Positions 1-7,366 of a stretch of DNA of 64,000 nucleotides are shown one piece after another. This DNA comes from Streptomyces sp. man185 (GTDB lineage: Bacteria; Actinomycetota; Actinomycetes; Streptomycetales; Streptomycetaceae). Each line of letters begins with the position of its first letter. The first letter of the stretch is position 1. The stretch lies in contig NTHE01000044.1 of the NCBI GenBank assembly GCA_002551355.1, positions 1 to 64,000 of the forward strand. Reading direction: 5' to 3'. A program made the position numbers and the translations under genes. The notes beneath the pieces are model-generated. The model saw only the letters and a list, made by a program, of their open reading frames with translations. It ran no database searches and was not told where the DNA came from.

Positions 1-257
1 CCCGCCACGACCGCGAGCGCCAGCACGGCGAGGCCGGCCGCCCGCCGCCGGTTCCGCTGCCGCCGCCGCACCCGGGACCGCACCGCGGACCGGGACCGGG
101 ACCGGGGAGCGGGCCCGGAACGGGGAGTCGGCGGTGGCCCGCTCCGGGTGGGCTCCGAGCTCCGGGGCGGCGGCACGCGCAGCCGGAACGTGTCCTCGTC
201 GCGGGCCGGTTCCGCGTACGCGGGCGGCAGGGTGCCGGTCGTGCGGCGGCGCGTCAC
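1..257 (-). CDS. Partial protein, N-terminus with start of a membrane segment; runs off left edge
   Basis: Only the first ~85 codons are present. A GTG start at 257 overlaps the stop of the upstream gene as GTGA, so the two are translationally coupled. The visible part is a Pro/Arg/Ser-rich cytosolic leader followed by a very basic stretch (RRRQRNRRR) and the beginning of a hydrophobic segment (AGLAVLALAVV), which is the usual N-terminus of a single-pass or lipoprotein-like membrane protein. The coupling places it third in the sigma factor / membrane protein operon. I do not recognise the family; function unknown. Confidence 0.6.
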   Translation of the reverse strand, partial: MTRRRTTGTLPPAYAEPARDEDTFRLRVPPPRSSEPTRSGPPPTPRSGPAPRSRSRSAVRSRVRRRQRNRRRAAGLAVLALAVVA

Positions 258-1210
258 GAGGCGGCCCCGCTCCACGCCACCGGGTTCTCGTCGGCGTACG
301 CGATCAGCTCCCGGAACCGGGTGCTCTGGACGACCCGGACGAGGTCCTCGGCGGTGACGGGAGTGCCACCCGCCCCGGACGGCGCGGGCGCGACGGACAG
401 CGCCACCGTGCTGCGGCCGTAGCGGTACTGGAGGGAGACCTCCGTGCCCGTCCGGCCCTCGGCGGGCTGCCGGTGGGCCTGCGCGGGCGTGCCGTCCTCC
501 AGGGTGACGGCCTCGCAGGTCAGCCCCTTGTCCGGGATGTCACGGCAGGCGGGCACCGGCCTCCCCGGATCCGGGCGCACCGCCAGGCGGACGGCGTGCA
601 CGACGGCGCCGCGCCGCCCCTGGTAGCCCTCCGGGTCGTCGCCGGCCGGCAGGACGGCCCCGACCGACGCGGGCAGCAGGGAGTCCAGGATTCCGGCCGC
701 CCGCTGCCGGAACTTCTCCAGGCGCTGGACCTCGCGGGTGCCGGCCCCGGGCGGGGCCGCCAGAGAGGGCGCGGGCGGCCCGGGGGGAACGGGCGGCACG
801 GCCGCGGACTCCGTCGGCACGGGGGTGGCGGTGGGGCTCGGCATGTCGGGGAGTGGCTCCGTACGTCGGGGGGACGGGGTGGGCGTGGGGGCGGGCAGGG
901 AGAGGGACGGTCCGGCGGGCGACGCGGGTTCCGGGTTCGGTCCCGACAGCAGCCAGGGGCCGAGCACGGAGAGACCCAGAGTCAGGGCGGTCACCGCGAC
1001 GAAGGCGCCCGCGACCGCGTACGCCCGGCTCCTGGCCCGCCGCCGGTGGCCCTCCCGTACGGCGTCGGGGACCAGATCGGGCTGGAGGGACAGCGGGCCG
1101 GCCGTCCGGTGCAGGGCCTCCCGGAACAGCTCCTCGTCGGGTGTGCCTCGGCCGGGGGCGCCTTCCCCGGGCCCGCGGGGCGGCAGGTGCTCGTGCGGTT
1201 CAGGGGTCAT
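254..1210 (-). CDS. Putative membrane protein encoded with an ECF sigma factor (anti-sigma-like)
   Basis: 318 aa, starting 9 nt after the sigma factor stop. Residues ~1-62 are cytosolic and end in a basic stretch (HRRRARSR). One membrane helix lies at ~63-88, then a Pro/Ser/Thr-rich spacer (~90-150), then an exported domain of ~165 aa. The topology (short cytosolic part, one helix, outer domain) and immediate downstream position suit a regulator of the sigma factor, but I see no ZAS-type HxxxCxxC motif, so direct anti-sigma activity is inference. It is coupled by GTGA to the next gene. Confidence 0.6.
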   Translation of the reverse strand: MTPEPHEHLPPRGPGEGAPGRGTPDEELFREALHRTAGPLSLQPDLVPDAVREGHRRRARSRAYAVAGAFVAVTALTLGLSVLGPWLLSGPNPEPASPAGPSLSLPAPTPTPSPRRTEPLPDMPSPTATPVPTESAAVPPVPPGPPAPSLAAPPGAGTREVQRLEKFRQRAAGILDSLLPASVGAVLPAGDDPEGYQGRRGAVVHAVRLAVRPDPGRPVPACRDIPDKGLTCEAVTLEDGTPAQAHRQPAEGRTGTEVSLQYRYGRSTVALSVAPAPSGAGGTPVTAEDLVRVVQSTRFRELIAYADENPVAWSGAAS

Positions 1211-1219
1211 GACCGGCCC

Positions 1220-1753
1220 TCAGCTTCCGGTGGAGTAGAGCTGGACGTCGCCCATCCGGGCGCGCAGGCGGACGAGCGAACGCGAGCACTGGCTCTTCAC
1301 CGTGGACTCGCTGCATCGCAGCAGCGACGCGACTCTCTCCACGCTCAGGTCGTCCCAGTAGCGCAGGACGACCATCGCCCTTGCCCGGGGCGGGAGTTCG
1401 GCGAGCAGCCCGAGCAGTGTGACCCGGAGGTCGGCGCCCGGCGCGGGATTGGGTTGCGGGCGGGGCGCGTTGCGGTTGTGGGCGAGCAGATCCCGTACGG
1501 AGCGGCGGCGTTCGGCGACGAAGGTGCGCACCAGCACGGTCTTGGCGTAGGCGTCGAGGTTGTCCGCCCGGCTCGCCCTGCGCCAGTGCTGGAACAGCTT
1601 GGCGAGCGTCGTCTGCGTCAGGTCCTGCGCGCCCTCGACGTCGCCGCACAGCAGGTAGGCCGTCCGGTACAGCCGGCGCTGCCCGGTCCGGGCGTACGCC
1701 TCGAACGCGGCGCGCTCGCCGTCCGCCATGGCGGGCTCCGCCCCTGCCGGCAT
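1220..1753 (-). CDS. SigE-family ECF RNA polymerase sigma factor
   Basis: 177 aa. Region 2 is in the N-terminal half (AFEAYARTGQRRLYRTAYLL, then DLTQTTLAKLFQHW); region 4 is near the C-terminus (LPPRARAMVVLRYWDDLS, then a helix-turn-helix around CSESTVKSQCSRSLVRLR). The size and the YLLCGD/DLTQTT pattern match the actinobacterial SigE-family group of ECF factors. I chose the ATG at 1753 because GGAGAG lies just upstream; a GTG at 1780 would add nine residues but has a poorer ribosome site. It heads a minus-strand operon with the membrane protein at 254-1210. The stimulus is unknown. Confidence 0.85.
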   Translation of the reverse strand: MPAGAEPAMADGERAAFEAYARTGQRRLYRTAYLLCGDVEGAQDLTQTTLAKLFQHWRRASRADNLDAYAKTVLVRTFVAERRRSVRDLLAHNRNAPRPQPNPAPGADLRVTLLGLLAELPPRARAMVVLRYWDDLSVERVASLLRCSESTVKSQCSRSLVRLRARMGDVQLYSTGS

Positions 1754-1932
1754 CCGCTCTCCCCTCTCCTCGGCTCCCACCCCTTACAGAGCACCCGTGT
1801 GCCGGAAAGGTTGAAGAGAAGTGAAGATCAGTTCGAGACGGTGTGCGCACCCGTCCACGCACCGGTCCGGGGGTGTCTCACTCCCTGGCGGATCCTGGTG
1901 CCCGAGCGAAGCGCTGTGCTAGAACAGCGCCC

Positions 1933-2004
1933 GTGACAGTCGATCGTTTTCTGGTGGAGTGCCTCCACATCGATCTCTGCCGCGTCTCCAGCGCATCCTG
2001 TTGA
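1933..2004 (+). CDS. Cysteine-rich leader peptide (uORF) of the sulfur ABC operon
   Basis: A 23-codon ORF starting GTG at 1933 and ending TGA at 2002-2004, about 210 nt before the permease gene. Its C-terminal half reads HIDLCRVSSASC, the pattern of the short 'putative leader peptides' that precede sulfur/cysteine genes in streptomycetes; three of its last 14 codons are Cys and the last sense codon is TGT. No ribosome site precedes the GTG, but a -10-like TAGAAC at 1920-1925 puts a transcript start at about the G of GTG, so it is probably leaderless. A hairpin follows the stop (ATGCCG...CGGCAT, 2004-2019). Function as a cysteine-supply sensor is inferred from family knowledge. Confidence 0.7.
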   Translation: MTVDRFLVECLHIDLCRVSSASC

Positions 2005-2019
2005 TGCCGGCCGCGGCAT
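2004..2019 (+). promoter_or_regulatory. Hairpin directly after the leader-peptide stop
   Basis: The arms ATGCCG and CGGCAT flank a 4-nt loop and begin inside the leader stop codon. The position suits a structure whose folding depends on whether a ribosome is stalled at the terminal Cys codon. There is no U-tract, so it is not a classical terminator; whether it controls transcription or translation of the permease gene is not shown by the sequence. Confidence 0.4.
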
Positions 2020-2211
2020 CCTCGGTGATGCCCACGTGATGCCTGCGCGCGTCCCCGGTATCAGCACCCTGAGCGCTTTCCGCGCCTTCCGCGCCTGATC
2101 CCCTCCGGGTCCCGCCCCTCGCATCGTCGCGTTCCCAGCGCCGCCCCTCGCGTGTCCTTCCGGCCTGCCTCCGCAGGTCCGGCGACGCTCCATGACTCCG
2201 GAGATCCCTCC

Positions 2212-3099
2212 ATGCCGACCTCCCCGTCCCTGCGGGAACGGAGCGCCGAAGCCGCAGCCGCTCCGGCGCCCCCGGGCCCGCCGAACGCCGACAGCGGCCG
2301 CCGCCGTCCCGAACGCGCCGCCCTGCGCCGGATCGGGCTGCGGGTCCTCGCGCTCGCCGTCCTGCTCGGCGGCTGGCAGCTGGTGACCGTGCTCCAGCTG
2401 TGGTCGCCGGTGCTGGTGCCCTCTCCCGCCGCCGTGTGGCGGGCGCTGCTGGAGACCTCCGGTACGCACGACGGCGTCCGGGGCTACCAGGGGCACACCC
2501 TGATCGAGCACCTCGGGATCAGCCTGCGCCGGATCTTCATCGGGGCCGGTGCGGGCGTGGTGGCGGGGCTCGTGCTCGGCGTCCTCATGGGGACGCTGCC
2601 GTGGGTGCGGGTGGTGCTGGAACCCGCGGTGGCGTTCCTGCGCACCCTGCCCCCGCTCGCCTACTTCAGCCTGCTGATCATCTGGTTCGGCATCGACGAG
2701 GCGCCCAAGCTGTGGCTGCTGGCCATCGCCGCGATGCCGCCGGTCGCCGTCGCCACCGCGTCCGCGGTGGCGTCCGCGCCGACGACCCTGGTCGAGGCGG
2801 CCCGGGCGATCGGGGCCCGGCGCGGACAGGTCGTCACCTCCGTCGTGCTGCCCTCCGCGCTGCCCGAGATCCTCGTCGGGGTCCGGCTCGCCTTCGGCAT
2901 CGCGTACTCCTCCGTCGTCGCCGCCGAGACCGTCAACGGACTGCCGGGGATCGGCGGCCTGATCCGGGACGCCCAGCGCTACAACCAGTCCGACACCGTC
3001 GTGCTCGGCCTCTTCGCGATCGGCATCTCCGGCCTCCTCATCGACGCGGCCCTGCGCCTGCTGGCGGACCGCCTCGCCCCGTGGCGCGGCCACGCCTGA
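2212..3099 (+). CDS. ABC transporter permease, SsuC/TauC-like (sulfonate type)
   Basis: 295 aa inner-membrane subunit. After a Pro/Ala-rich cytosolic lead it has about six membrane helices and the EAA loop between them (EAARAIGARRGQVVTSVVLPSALPEI) that contacts the ATPase. The family moves sulfonates, taurine or related small anions inward with a binding protein and ATPase, both encoded next. The ATG at 2212 has GGAG 8 nt upstream; an in-frame ATG 60 nt earlier lacks one. The leader peptide upstream and the dioxygenase downstream point to sulfur supply rather than nitrate or pyrimidine precursors, but the substrate is not visible in the sequence. Confidence 0.88.
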   Translation: MPTSPSLRERSAEAAAAPAPPGPPNADSGRRRPERAALRRIGLRVLALAVLLGGWQLVTVLQLWSPVLVPSPAAVWRALLETSGTHDGVRGYQGHTLIEHLGISLRRIFIGAGAGVVAGLVLGVLMGTLPWVRVVLEPAVAFLRTLPPLAYFSLLIIWFGIDEAPKLWLLAIAAMPPVAVATASAVASAPTTLVEAARAIGARRGQVVTSVVLPSALPEILVGVRLAFGIAYSSVVAAETVNGLPGIGGLIRDAQRYNQSDTVVLGLFAIGISGLLIDAALRLLADRLAPWRGHA

Positions 3100-3152
3100 C
3101 CGCCCGTCCCCTTTCCGCCCACCCCTCTCACTCCCGTACGAAGGACACGCAC

Positions 3153-4205
3153 ATGCCCCGAACACGCGGCCCGCTCCGCCTCACCTTCCTCGCCGTGACG
3201 CTCGGCGCCCTGCTGGCGGTGACGGCGTGCGGCCAGGGCGGCGGCTCCGGCGACGGGGGCGACGGCGGCAAGACGATACGCATCGCCTACCAGGCGTTCC
3301 CCAGCGGCGATCTGATCGTCAAGGAGAAGGGCTGGCTGGAGAAGGCGCTCCCCGGCTACGACATCAAGTGGACCAAGTTCGACTCCGGGGCCAGCATCAA
3401 CACCGCGTTCGTCGCCGGGTCCGTGGACCTCGCCGCGATCGGCTCCAGCCCGGTGGCCCGGGGGCTCTCCGCACCGCTGAACATCCCGTACGAGGTCACC
3501 TGGGTGCTCGACGTCGCCGGGGACAACGAGGCGCTGGTCGCCCGGAACGGCTCCAAGATCTCCTCCGTCAAGGACCTGGAGGGCAAGAAGGTCGCCACCC
3601 CGTTCAGCTCCACCTCGCACTACAGCCTGCTGGCGGCGCTCGACCAGGCCAGGGTCGACGCCTCGAAGGTCCAGCTGCTGGATCTGGAGCCGCAGGACAT
3701 CCTGGCCGCCTGGACGCGCGGCGACATCGACGCCACCTACGTCTGGCTGCCGACGCTGGAGGAGCTGAAGAAGACCGGCGAGGTCATCGTCTCCAGCCGC
3801 GAACTCGCCGCGGGCGGCAAGCCCACCCTCGACCTCGGGGTCGCCTCCACCCGCTTCCTCAAGGCCCACCCCGACGTGCTCCCCGCCTGGCGCAAGGCCC
3901 AGGCGCGGGCGCTCGACCTGATCCACGACGACCCCGACGCCGCGTCGGCCGCAGTGGGCAAGCAGCTCGGCATCAGCCCGGCCGAGGCGGGGTCCCAGCT
4001 GAAGCAGGGCATCTTCCTCAAGCCCGCCGAGCAGGCCGACGCCAAGTGGCTCGGTGCCCCCGGCAAGGTCGGCGGCCTGGCGGACAACCTGCGAAGCGCC
4101 GCGCAGTTCCTCGTCGACCAGAAGCAGATCGACTCCGCGCCGGACATCGAAGCCCTGCGCAAGTCCATCCACGTGGAAGGGCTCACCGATGCCGTCAGCC
4201 CCTGA
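3153..4205 (+). CDS. Sulfonate-type ABC transporter substrate-binding lipoprotein (SsuA/TauA-like)
   Basis: 350 aa. The N-terminus is a lipoprotein signal (RLTFLAVTLGALLAVTAC) with the lipobox Cys near residue 26, then a Gly-rich linker and an NMT1/SsuA-type periplasmic-binding fold starting at KTIRIAYQAFPSGDLIVKEKGWLE. Conserved-looking pieces are FDSGASINTAFVAGSVDLAAIGSSPVARG and the hinge region near PQDILAAWTRGDIDATYVWLP. AAGGA lies 7 nt before the ATG at 3153. It captures the substrate outside the membrane and delivers it to the permease encoded just upstream; the stop overlaps the start of the ATPase gene by 17 nt. Confidence 0.88.
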   Translation: MPRTRGPLRLTFLAVTLGALLAVTACGQGGGSGDGGDGGKTIRIAYQAFPSGDLIVKEKGWLEKALPGYDIKWTKFDSGASINTAFVAGSVDLAAIGSSPVARGLSAPLNIPYEVTWVLDVAGDNEALVARNGSKISSVKDLEGKKVATPFSSTSHYSLLAALDQARVDASKVQLLDLEPQDILAAWTRGDIDATYVWLPTLEELKKTGEVIVSSRELAAGGKPTLDLGVASTRFLKAHPDVLPAWRKAQARALDLIHDDPDAASAAVGKQLGISPAEAGSQLKQGIFLKPAEQADAKWLGAPGKVGGLADNLRSAAQFLVDQKQIDSAPDIEALRKSIHVEGLTDAVSP

Positions 4206-5016
4206 CCTCAGCAAGGGCCCCGAGGCGGCGGCCGGTACGGACCAGAGCACCGGCCCCGTCGTCTCGGTAACGGACGTCCGGCACTCCTACGGCCGGGGCG
4301 CGGACGCGGTCACCGCCCTCGGCCCGCTCTCCCTGGAGATCCCGGCCGGTGAGTTCCTGGTCCTCGTCGGCCCGTCCGGCTGCGGCAAGAGCACCCTGCT
4401 GCGGCTGATCGCGGGCTTCGAGCAGGCCACCGAGGGCGCGGTCGAGGTCTTCGGCGAGCGACCCGAACCCGGCGACCAGGCGGGCATCGTCTTCCAGCAG
4501 CCGCGCCTCTTCCCCTGGCGCACGGTCGGCGACAACATCGGCCTCGCCCTGAAGTACGCGGGCGTGCCCCGGGCCGAACGGCCGGAACGCATCGAGGGGT
4601 TGTTGGCGCGGGTCGGACTCGCGGACACGGCGGGCCGCCGCGTCTGGCAGATCTCCGGCGGCCAGCAGCAGCGCGTCGCCATCGCCCGCGCGCTGGCCGG
4701 CGGCAAGCGGCTCCTGCTGCTCGACGAGCCGTTCGCCGCGCTCGACGCGCTGACCCGGGAGCGGCTCCAGGAGGATCTGCGCACCGTGAGCGCCGAGACC
4801 GGGGCCACCTCGGTCTTCGTCACCCACAGCGTCGACGAGGCGGTCTTCCTCGGCACCCGGGCGGTCGTCCTCACCAACCGCCCGGGGACCGTCGCCCTGG
4901 ACGTCCCCATCGGCCTGCCCCGTACCGGCACCGACCCCGACGAGCTGCGCGGACTGCCCGAGTACGCCGCGCTGCGCGCCGAGATCGGCACGGCGGTACG
5001 CGAAGCGGCCAGCTGA
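4189..5016 (+). CDS. ABC transporter ATP-binding protein, SsuB/TauB-like
   Basis: 275 aa. Walker A is GPSGCGKST at residues 61-69, the Q-loop lies in IVFQQPRLFPW, the signature is ISGGQQQRVAIARAL, Walker B is LLLLDEPFAALD and the switch His is in VFVTHSVDEAVFL. These are features of the nitrate/sulfonate/taurine importer ATPases. The ATG at 4189, inside the end of the binding-protein gene, has GGAAGG 9 nt upstream; earlier in-frame starts would overlap that gene much further. It energises the importer formed with the two preceding products. Confidence 0.9.
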   Translation: MPSAPDLSKGPEAAAGTDQSTGPVVSVTDVRHSYGRGADAVTALGPLSLEIPAGEFLVLVGPSGCGKSTLLRLIAGFEQATEGAVEVFGERPEPGDQAGIVFQQPRLFPWRTVGDNIGLALKYAGVPRAERPERIEGLLARVGLADTAGRRVWQISGGQQQRVAIARALAGGKRLLLLDEPFAALDALTRERLQEDLRTVSAETGATSVFVTHSVDEAVFLGTRAVVLTNRPGTVALDVPIGLPRTGTDPDELRGLPEYAALRAEIGTAVREAAS

Positions 5017-5073
5017 ACCGCACGGCCCCAACCGGAGCCGAGACGCACGGCCCCACCGGAGGAGGAGAACCTC

Positions 5074-5997
5074 ATGAGCACCACCGCACCCCCCGTCCTG
5101 CGCGACCACCGCATCCCCGCCGACGGACTGTACGAGGGCCCGCGGGAGCTGCGCCGGGTCCCGGAGGGCTGGACCGACCGCCCCTACGAGGGCTTCCGCC
5201 TGGTCCCGCTCGGCCGGGTCATCGGCGCGGAGATCCACGGCGTCGACCTGTCCCGCCCGCTGGAGGCGACCGTGCGCGCCGAGCTGGACCGGGCGCTGCT
5301 GGAGTGGAAGGTGCTGTTCTTCCGCGACCAGCACCTCACCTCGCGGCAGCAGCGGGCGTTCGCCGGGCACTGGGGCGAGCTGGAGACCAACCCGCTGCTG
5401 GCCACCGGCGACGACCCGGAGGTGGCCCGGCTCGACCGCACCGCCGTCCCCACCTTCGAGAACGTCTGGCACACCGACGTCACCTTCCGCGAGCGCCCGG
5501 CCCTCGGCGCGGTCCTCCAGCTCCGGGAGGTGCCGCCGGTGGGCGGCGACACGCTGTGGGCGGACATGGCGGCCGCGTACGACAATCTCGCCCCGGAGGT
5601 GAAGGAGCGCATCGAGGGGGCGCGGGCGGTGCACGACTTCATCCCCGGCTTCTCCCGATTCTGTCCGCCGGAGCGGCTGGCCGCCCACCAGGAGCAGTTC
5701 CCGCCGGTGGAGCACCCGGTGATACGCCGGCACCCCGTCACCGGCCGCCGGACGATCTTCGTCAACGCCTCGTTCACCACGCGGATCACGGGCTTCGCGC
5801 AGGAGGAGAGCGACCGGCTGCTGCGCCTGCTGTTCCAGCAGGCGCACGCCCCGGAGTTCCAGGTGCGGTTCTCCTGGCGCGCGGGCGACGTCGCGTTCTG
5901 GGACAACCGGGCCACCCAGCACTACGCGGTCAACGACTACGCCCCGCACCGCCGGGTCGCCGAACGCGTGGCGATCGCCGGAGACCGCCCCCACTGA
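5074..5997 (+). CDS. TauD/TfdA-family 2-oxoglutarate-dependent dioxygenase
   Basis: 307 aa. The iron ligands are visible as His133-x-Asp135 (WHTDVTF) and His283 (ATQHYAV); Arg294 is placed to bind the 2-oxoglutarate carboxylate, as in TauD. Enzymes of this family hydroxylate taurine or other alkanesulfonates next to the sulfonate so that sulfite is released; some act on alkyl sulfates or phenoxyacetates instead. A strong GGAGGAG precedes the ATG. It is the last gene of the transporter operon, which supports release of sulfite from the imported compound; the exact substrate is inference. Confidence 0.88.
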   Translation: MSTTAPPVLRDHRIPADGLYEGPRELRRVPEGWTDRPYEGFRLVPLGRVIGAEIHGVDLSRPLEATVRAELDRALLEWKVLFFRDQHLTSRQQRAFAGHWGELETNPLLATGDDPEVARLDRTAVPTFENVWHTDVTFRERPALGAVLQLREVPPVGGDTLWADMAAAYDNLAPEVKERIEGARAVHDFIPGFSRFCPPERLAAHQEQFPPVEHPVIRRHPVTGRRTIFVNASFTTRITGFAQEESDRLLRLLFQQAHAPEFQVRFSWRAGDVAFWDNRATQHYAVNDYAPHRRVAERVAIAGDRPH

Positions 5998-6015
5998 TCG
6001 CCGCGGCCGGGCTGC

Positions 6016-6028
6016 TTGAATGGAAGGG
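6016..6028 (+). promoter_or_regulatory. Probable -10 element giving a leaderless menG mRNA
   Basis: TTGAAT at 6016-6021 ends 6 nt before the GTG of menG at 6028. The only Shine-Dalgarno-like bases (GGAAGG) touch the start codon, too close to act, so a leaderless transcript starting at the GTG is the simplest reading. The -35 is weak (CTGATC at 5994-5999). Confidence 0.4.
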
Positions 6029-6720
6029 TGACCCGAGCCTCCCTGGAAAAGCAGCCGCACGAAGTCGCCTCGATGTTCGACGGTGTGGCGGCCAACTACG
6101 ACCTGACCAACGACGTGATCTCGCTCGGCCAGGCCCGGCTGTGGCGCAAGGCGGTCGCGGCGGCGGTCGACGCCCGCCCCGCGCAGAAGATCCTGGACCT
6201 GGCGGCCGGTACGGCGACCTCCTCGCAGCCTTTCGTGAAGGCGGGCGCCTACGTCGTGCCGTGCGACTTCTCGCTCGGCATGCTCAAGGTCGGCAAGGAG
6301 CGCCACCCGTGGATGCCGTTCACGGCGGGCGACGGCATGAAGCTGCCGTTCAAGGACGAGACGTTCGACACCGTGACGATCTCCTTCGGGCTGCGCAACA
6401 TCCAGGACACCGAGGTCGCGCTCCGCGAGCTGTACCGGGTGACGAAGCCCGGCGGGCGGGTCGTGATCTGCGAGTTCTCGCAGCCGACCTGGACCCCGTT
6501 CCGCACGGTCTACACGGAGTACCTGATGCGGGCGATCCCGCCGGCCGCCCGCGCGGTGTCCTCCAACCCGGACGCGTACGTCTACCTCGCCGAGTCCATC
6601 CGCGACTGGCCCGACCAGCCCGCCCTCGCCGCACTGCTCCAGAAGGCGGGCTGGTCGAAGGTCGCGTGGCGCAACCTGACCGGCGGCGTGGTGGCCCTGC
6701 ACCGGGCCACCCGCGCCTGA
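6028..6720 (+). CDS. menG: Demethylmenaquinone methyltransferase (MenG/UbiE)
   Basis: 230 aa SAM-dependent methyltransferase that performs the final C-methylation of demethylmenaquinone. The signature N-terminus (KQPHEVASMFDGVAANYDLTN) and SAM motif I (ILDLAAGTATSS), then DFSLGMLKVGKER, and the UbiE motif FDTVTISFGLRNIQD are all present. I take the GTG at 6028 as start because the usual family N-terminus begins VTRASL and because a -10 hexamer lies just upstream. It sits 30 nt after the dioxygenase stop but probably has its own promoter. Its product is the electron acceptor of the NADH dehydrogenase encoded at 13.9-30 kb. Confidence 0.93.
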   Translation: MTRASLEKQPHEVASMFDGVAANYDLTNDVISLGQARLWRKAVAAAVDARPAQKILDLAAGTATSSQPFVKAGAYVVPCDFSLGMLKVGKERHPWMPFTAGDGMKLPFKDETFDTVTISFGLRNIQDTEVALRELYRVTKPGGRVVICEFSQPTWTPFRTVYTEYLMRAIPPAARAVSSNPDAYVYLAESIRDWPDQPALAALLQKAGWSKVAWRNLTGGVVALHRATRA

Positions 6721-6741
6721 CGTTTCCGTAACGGCCCCGCG

Positions 6742-7269
6742 CTAAAGCTCCAGCCGGAAGCAGACGGCCTCCTGGCCGCGCGGGGTGTCGTACGACTCGG
6801 CCCGTCGCATCCCGAGCCGCTCCGCCACCGCCATCGACCGGGCGTTACGGGAGTGGATCATCGCGATCACCTCGCCCACCCCCGCCGCCCGCACCCGCTC
6901 CAGTGTGGTGCGGGCGGCGGAGGAGGCGTACCCGCGCCCCCACGCCGTGCGGCCGAGGCGCCAGCCGATCTCGGTCGCGCCGACCGGCCCGTAGTGCGTG
7001 TGCGGCCACGGCTGCGCCCCGGTGAAGCCGAGGACGGAGTCGTCCTCGTCCGTGAGCGTCCACAGGCAGTAGCCCAGCTCCGCGTCGTGCCGGCGCTGGC
7101 GCGCGGTGAGCTCCTCGTACACGGAGAAGTCCGCCCGGCGGCCCCCGAAGAACTCCATCACCTCGGGGTCGTCGAAGACCCGGTGCCAGCTCAGGGCGTC
7201 CTCGTCCGTCGGAACACGGAGGCGTACGGCGGGGGCCGAAGCGTGGGGCGTGGCAGGCGCGATCGACAT
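6742..7269 (-). CDS. GNAT-family N-acetyltransferase (RimJ/RimL type)
   Basis: 175 aa. The order LRVPTDEDALSWHRVFDDPEVMEFFGG, IGWRLGRTAWGRGYASSAARTTLERV (acetyl-CoA pyrophosphate loop with the R/Q-x-x-G-x-G/A idea as RTAWGRGYA) and ISSRNARSMAVAERLGM-like C-terminus (IHSRNARSMAVAERLGMRR) is typical of acetyltransferases related to RimJ. The ATG at 7269 has GAAGGG upstream; the frame stays open further upstream but without a good start. It is divergent from the geranylgeranyl reductase gene and convergent with menG; no substrate can be inferred. Confidence 0.85.
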   Translation of the reverse strand: MSIAPATPHASAPAVRLRVPTDEDALSWHRVFDDPEVMEFFGGRRADFSVYEELTARQRRHDAELGYCLWTLTDEDDSVLGFTGAQPWPHTHYGPVGATEIGWRLGRTAWGRGYASSAARTTLERVRAAGVGEVIAMIHSRNARSMAVAERLGMRRAESYDTPRGQEAVCFRLEL

Positions 7270-7366
7270 GAGGGAGCCCTTCGGAGGGTTGGTTCGCAGG
7301 CACCCATAGACTGCACGGGACATGTGCCGCGCGGCACGCGAATTCGAGTCTTCGGGAGATCCGACC

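Noticed and set aside
4195..6702. 835-codon open frame on the minus strand
   Set aside because: Antisense to four well-supported genes; a product of high GC, no ribosome site or domain.
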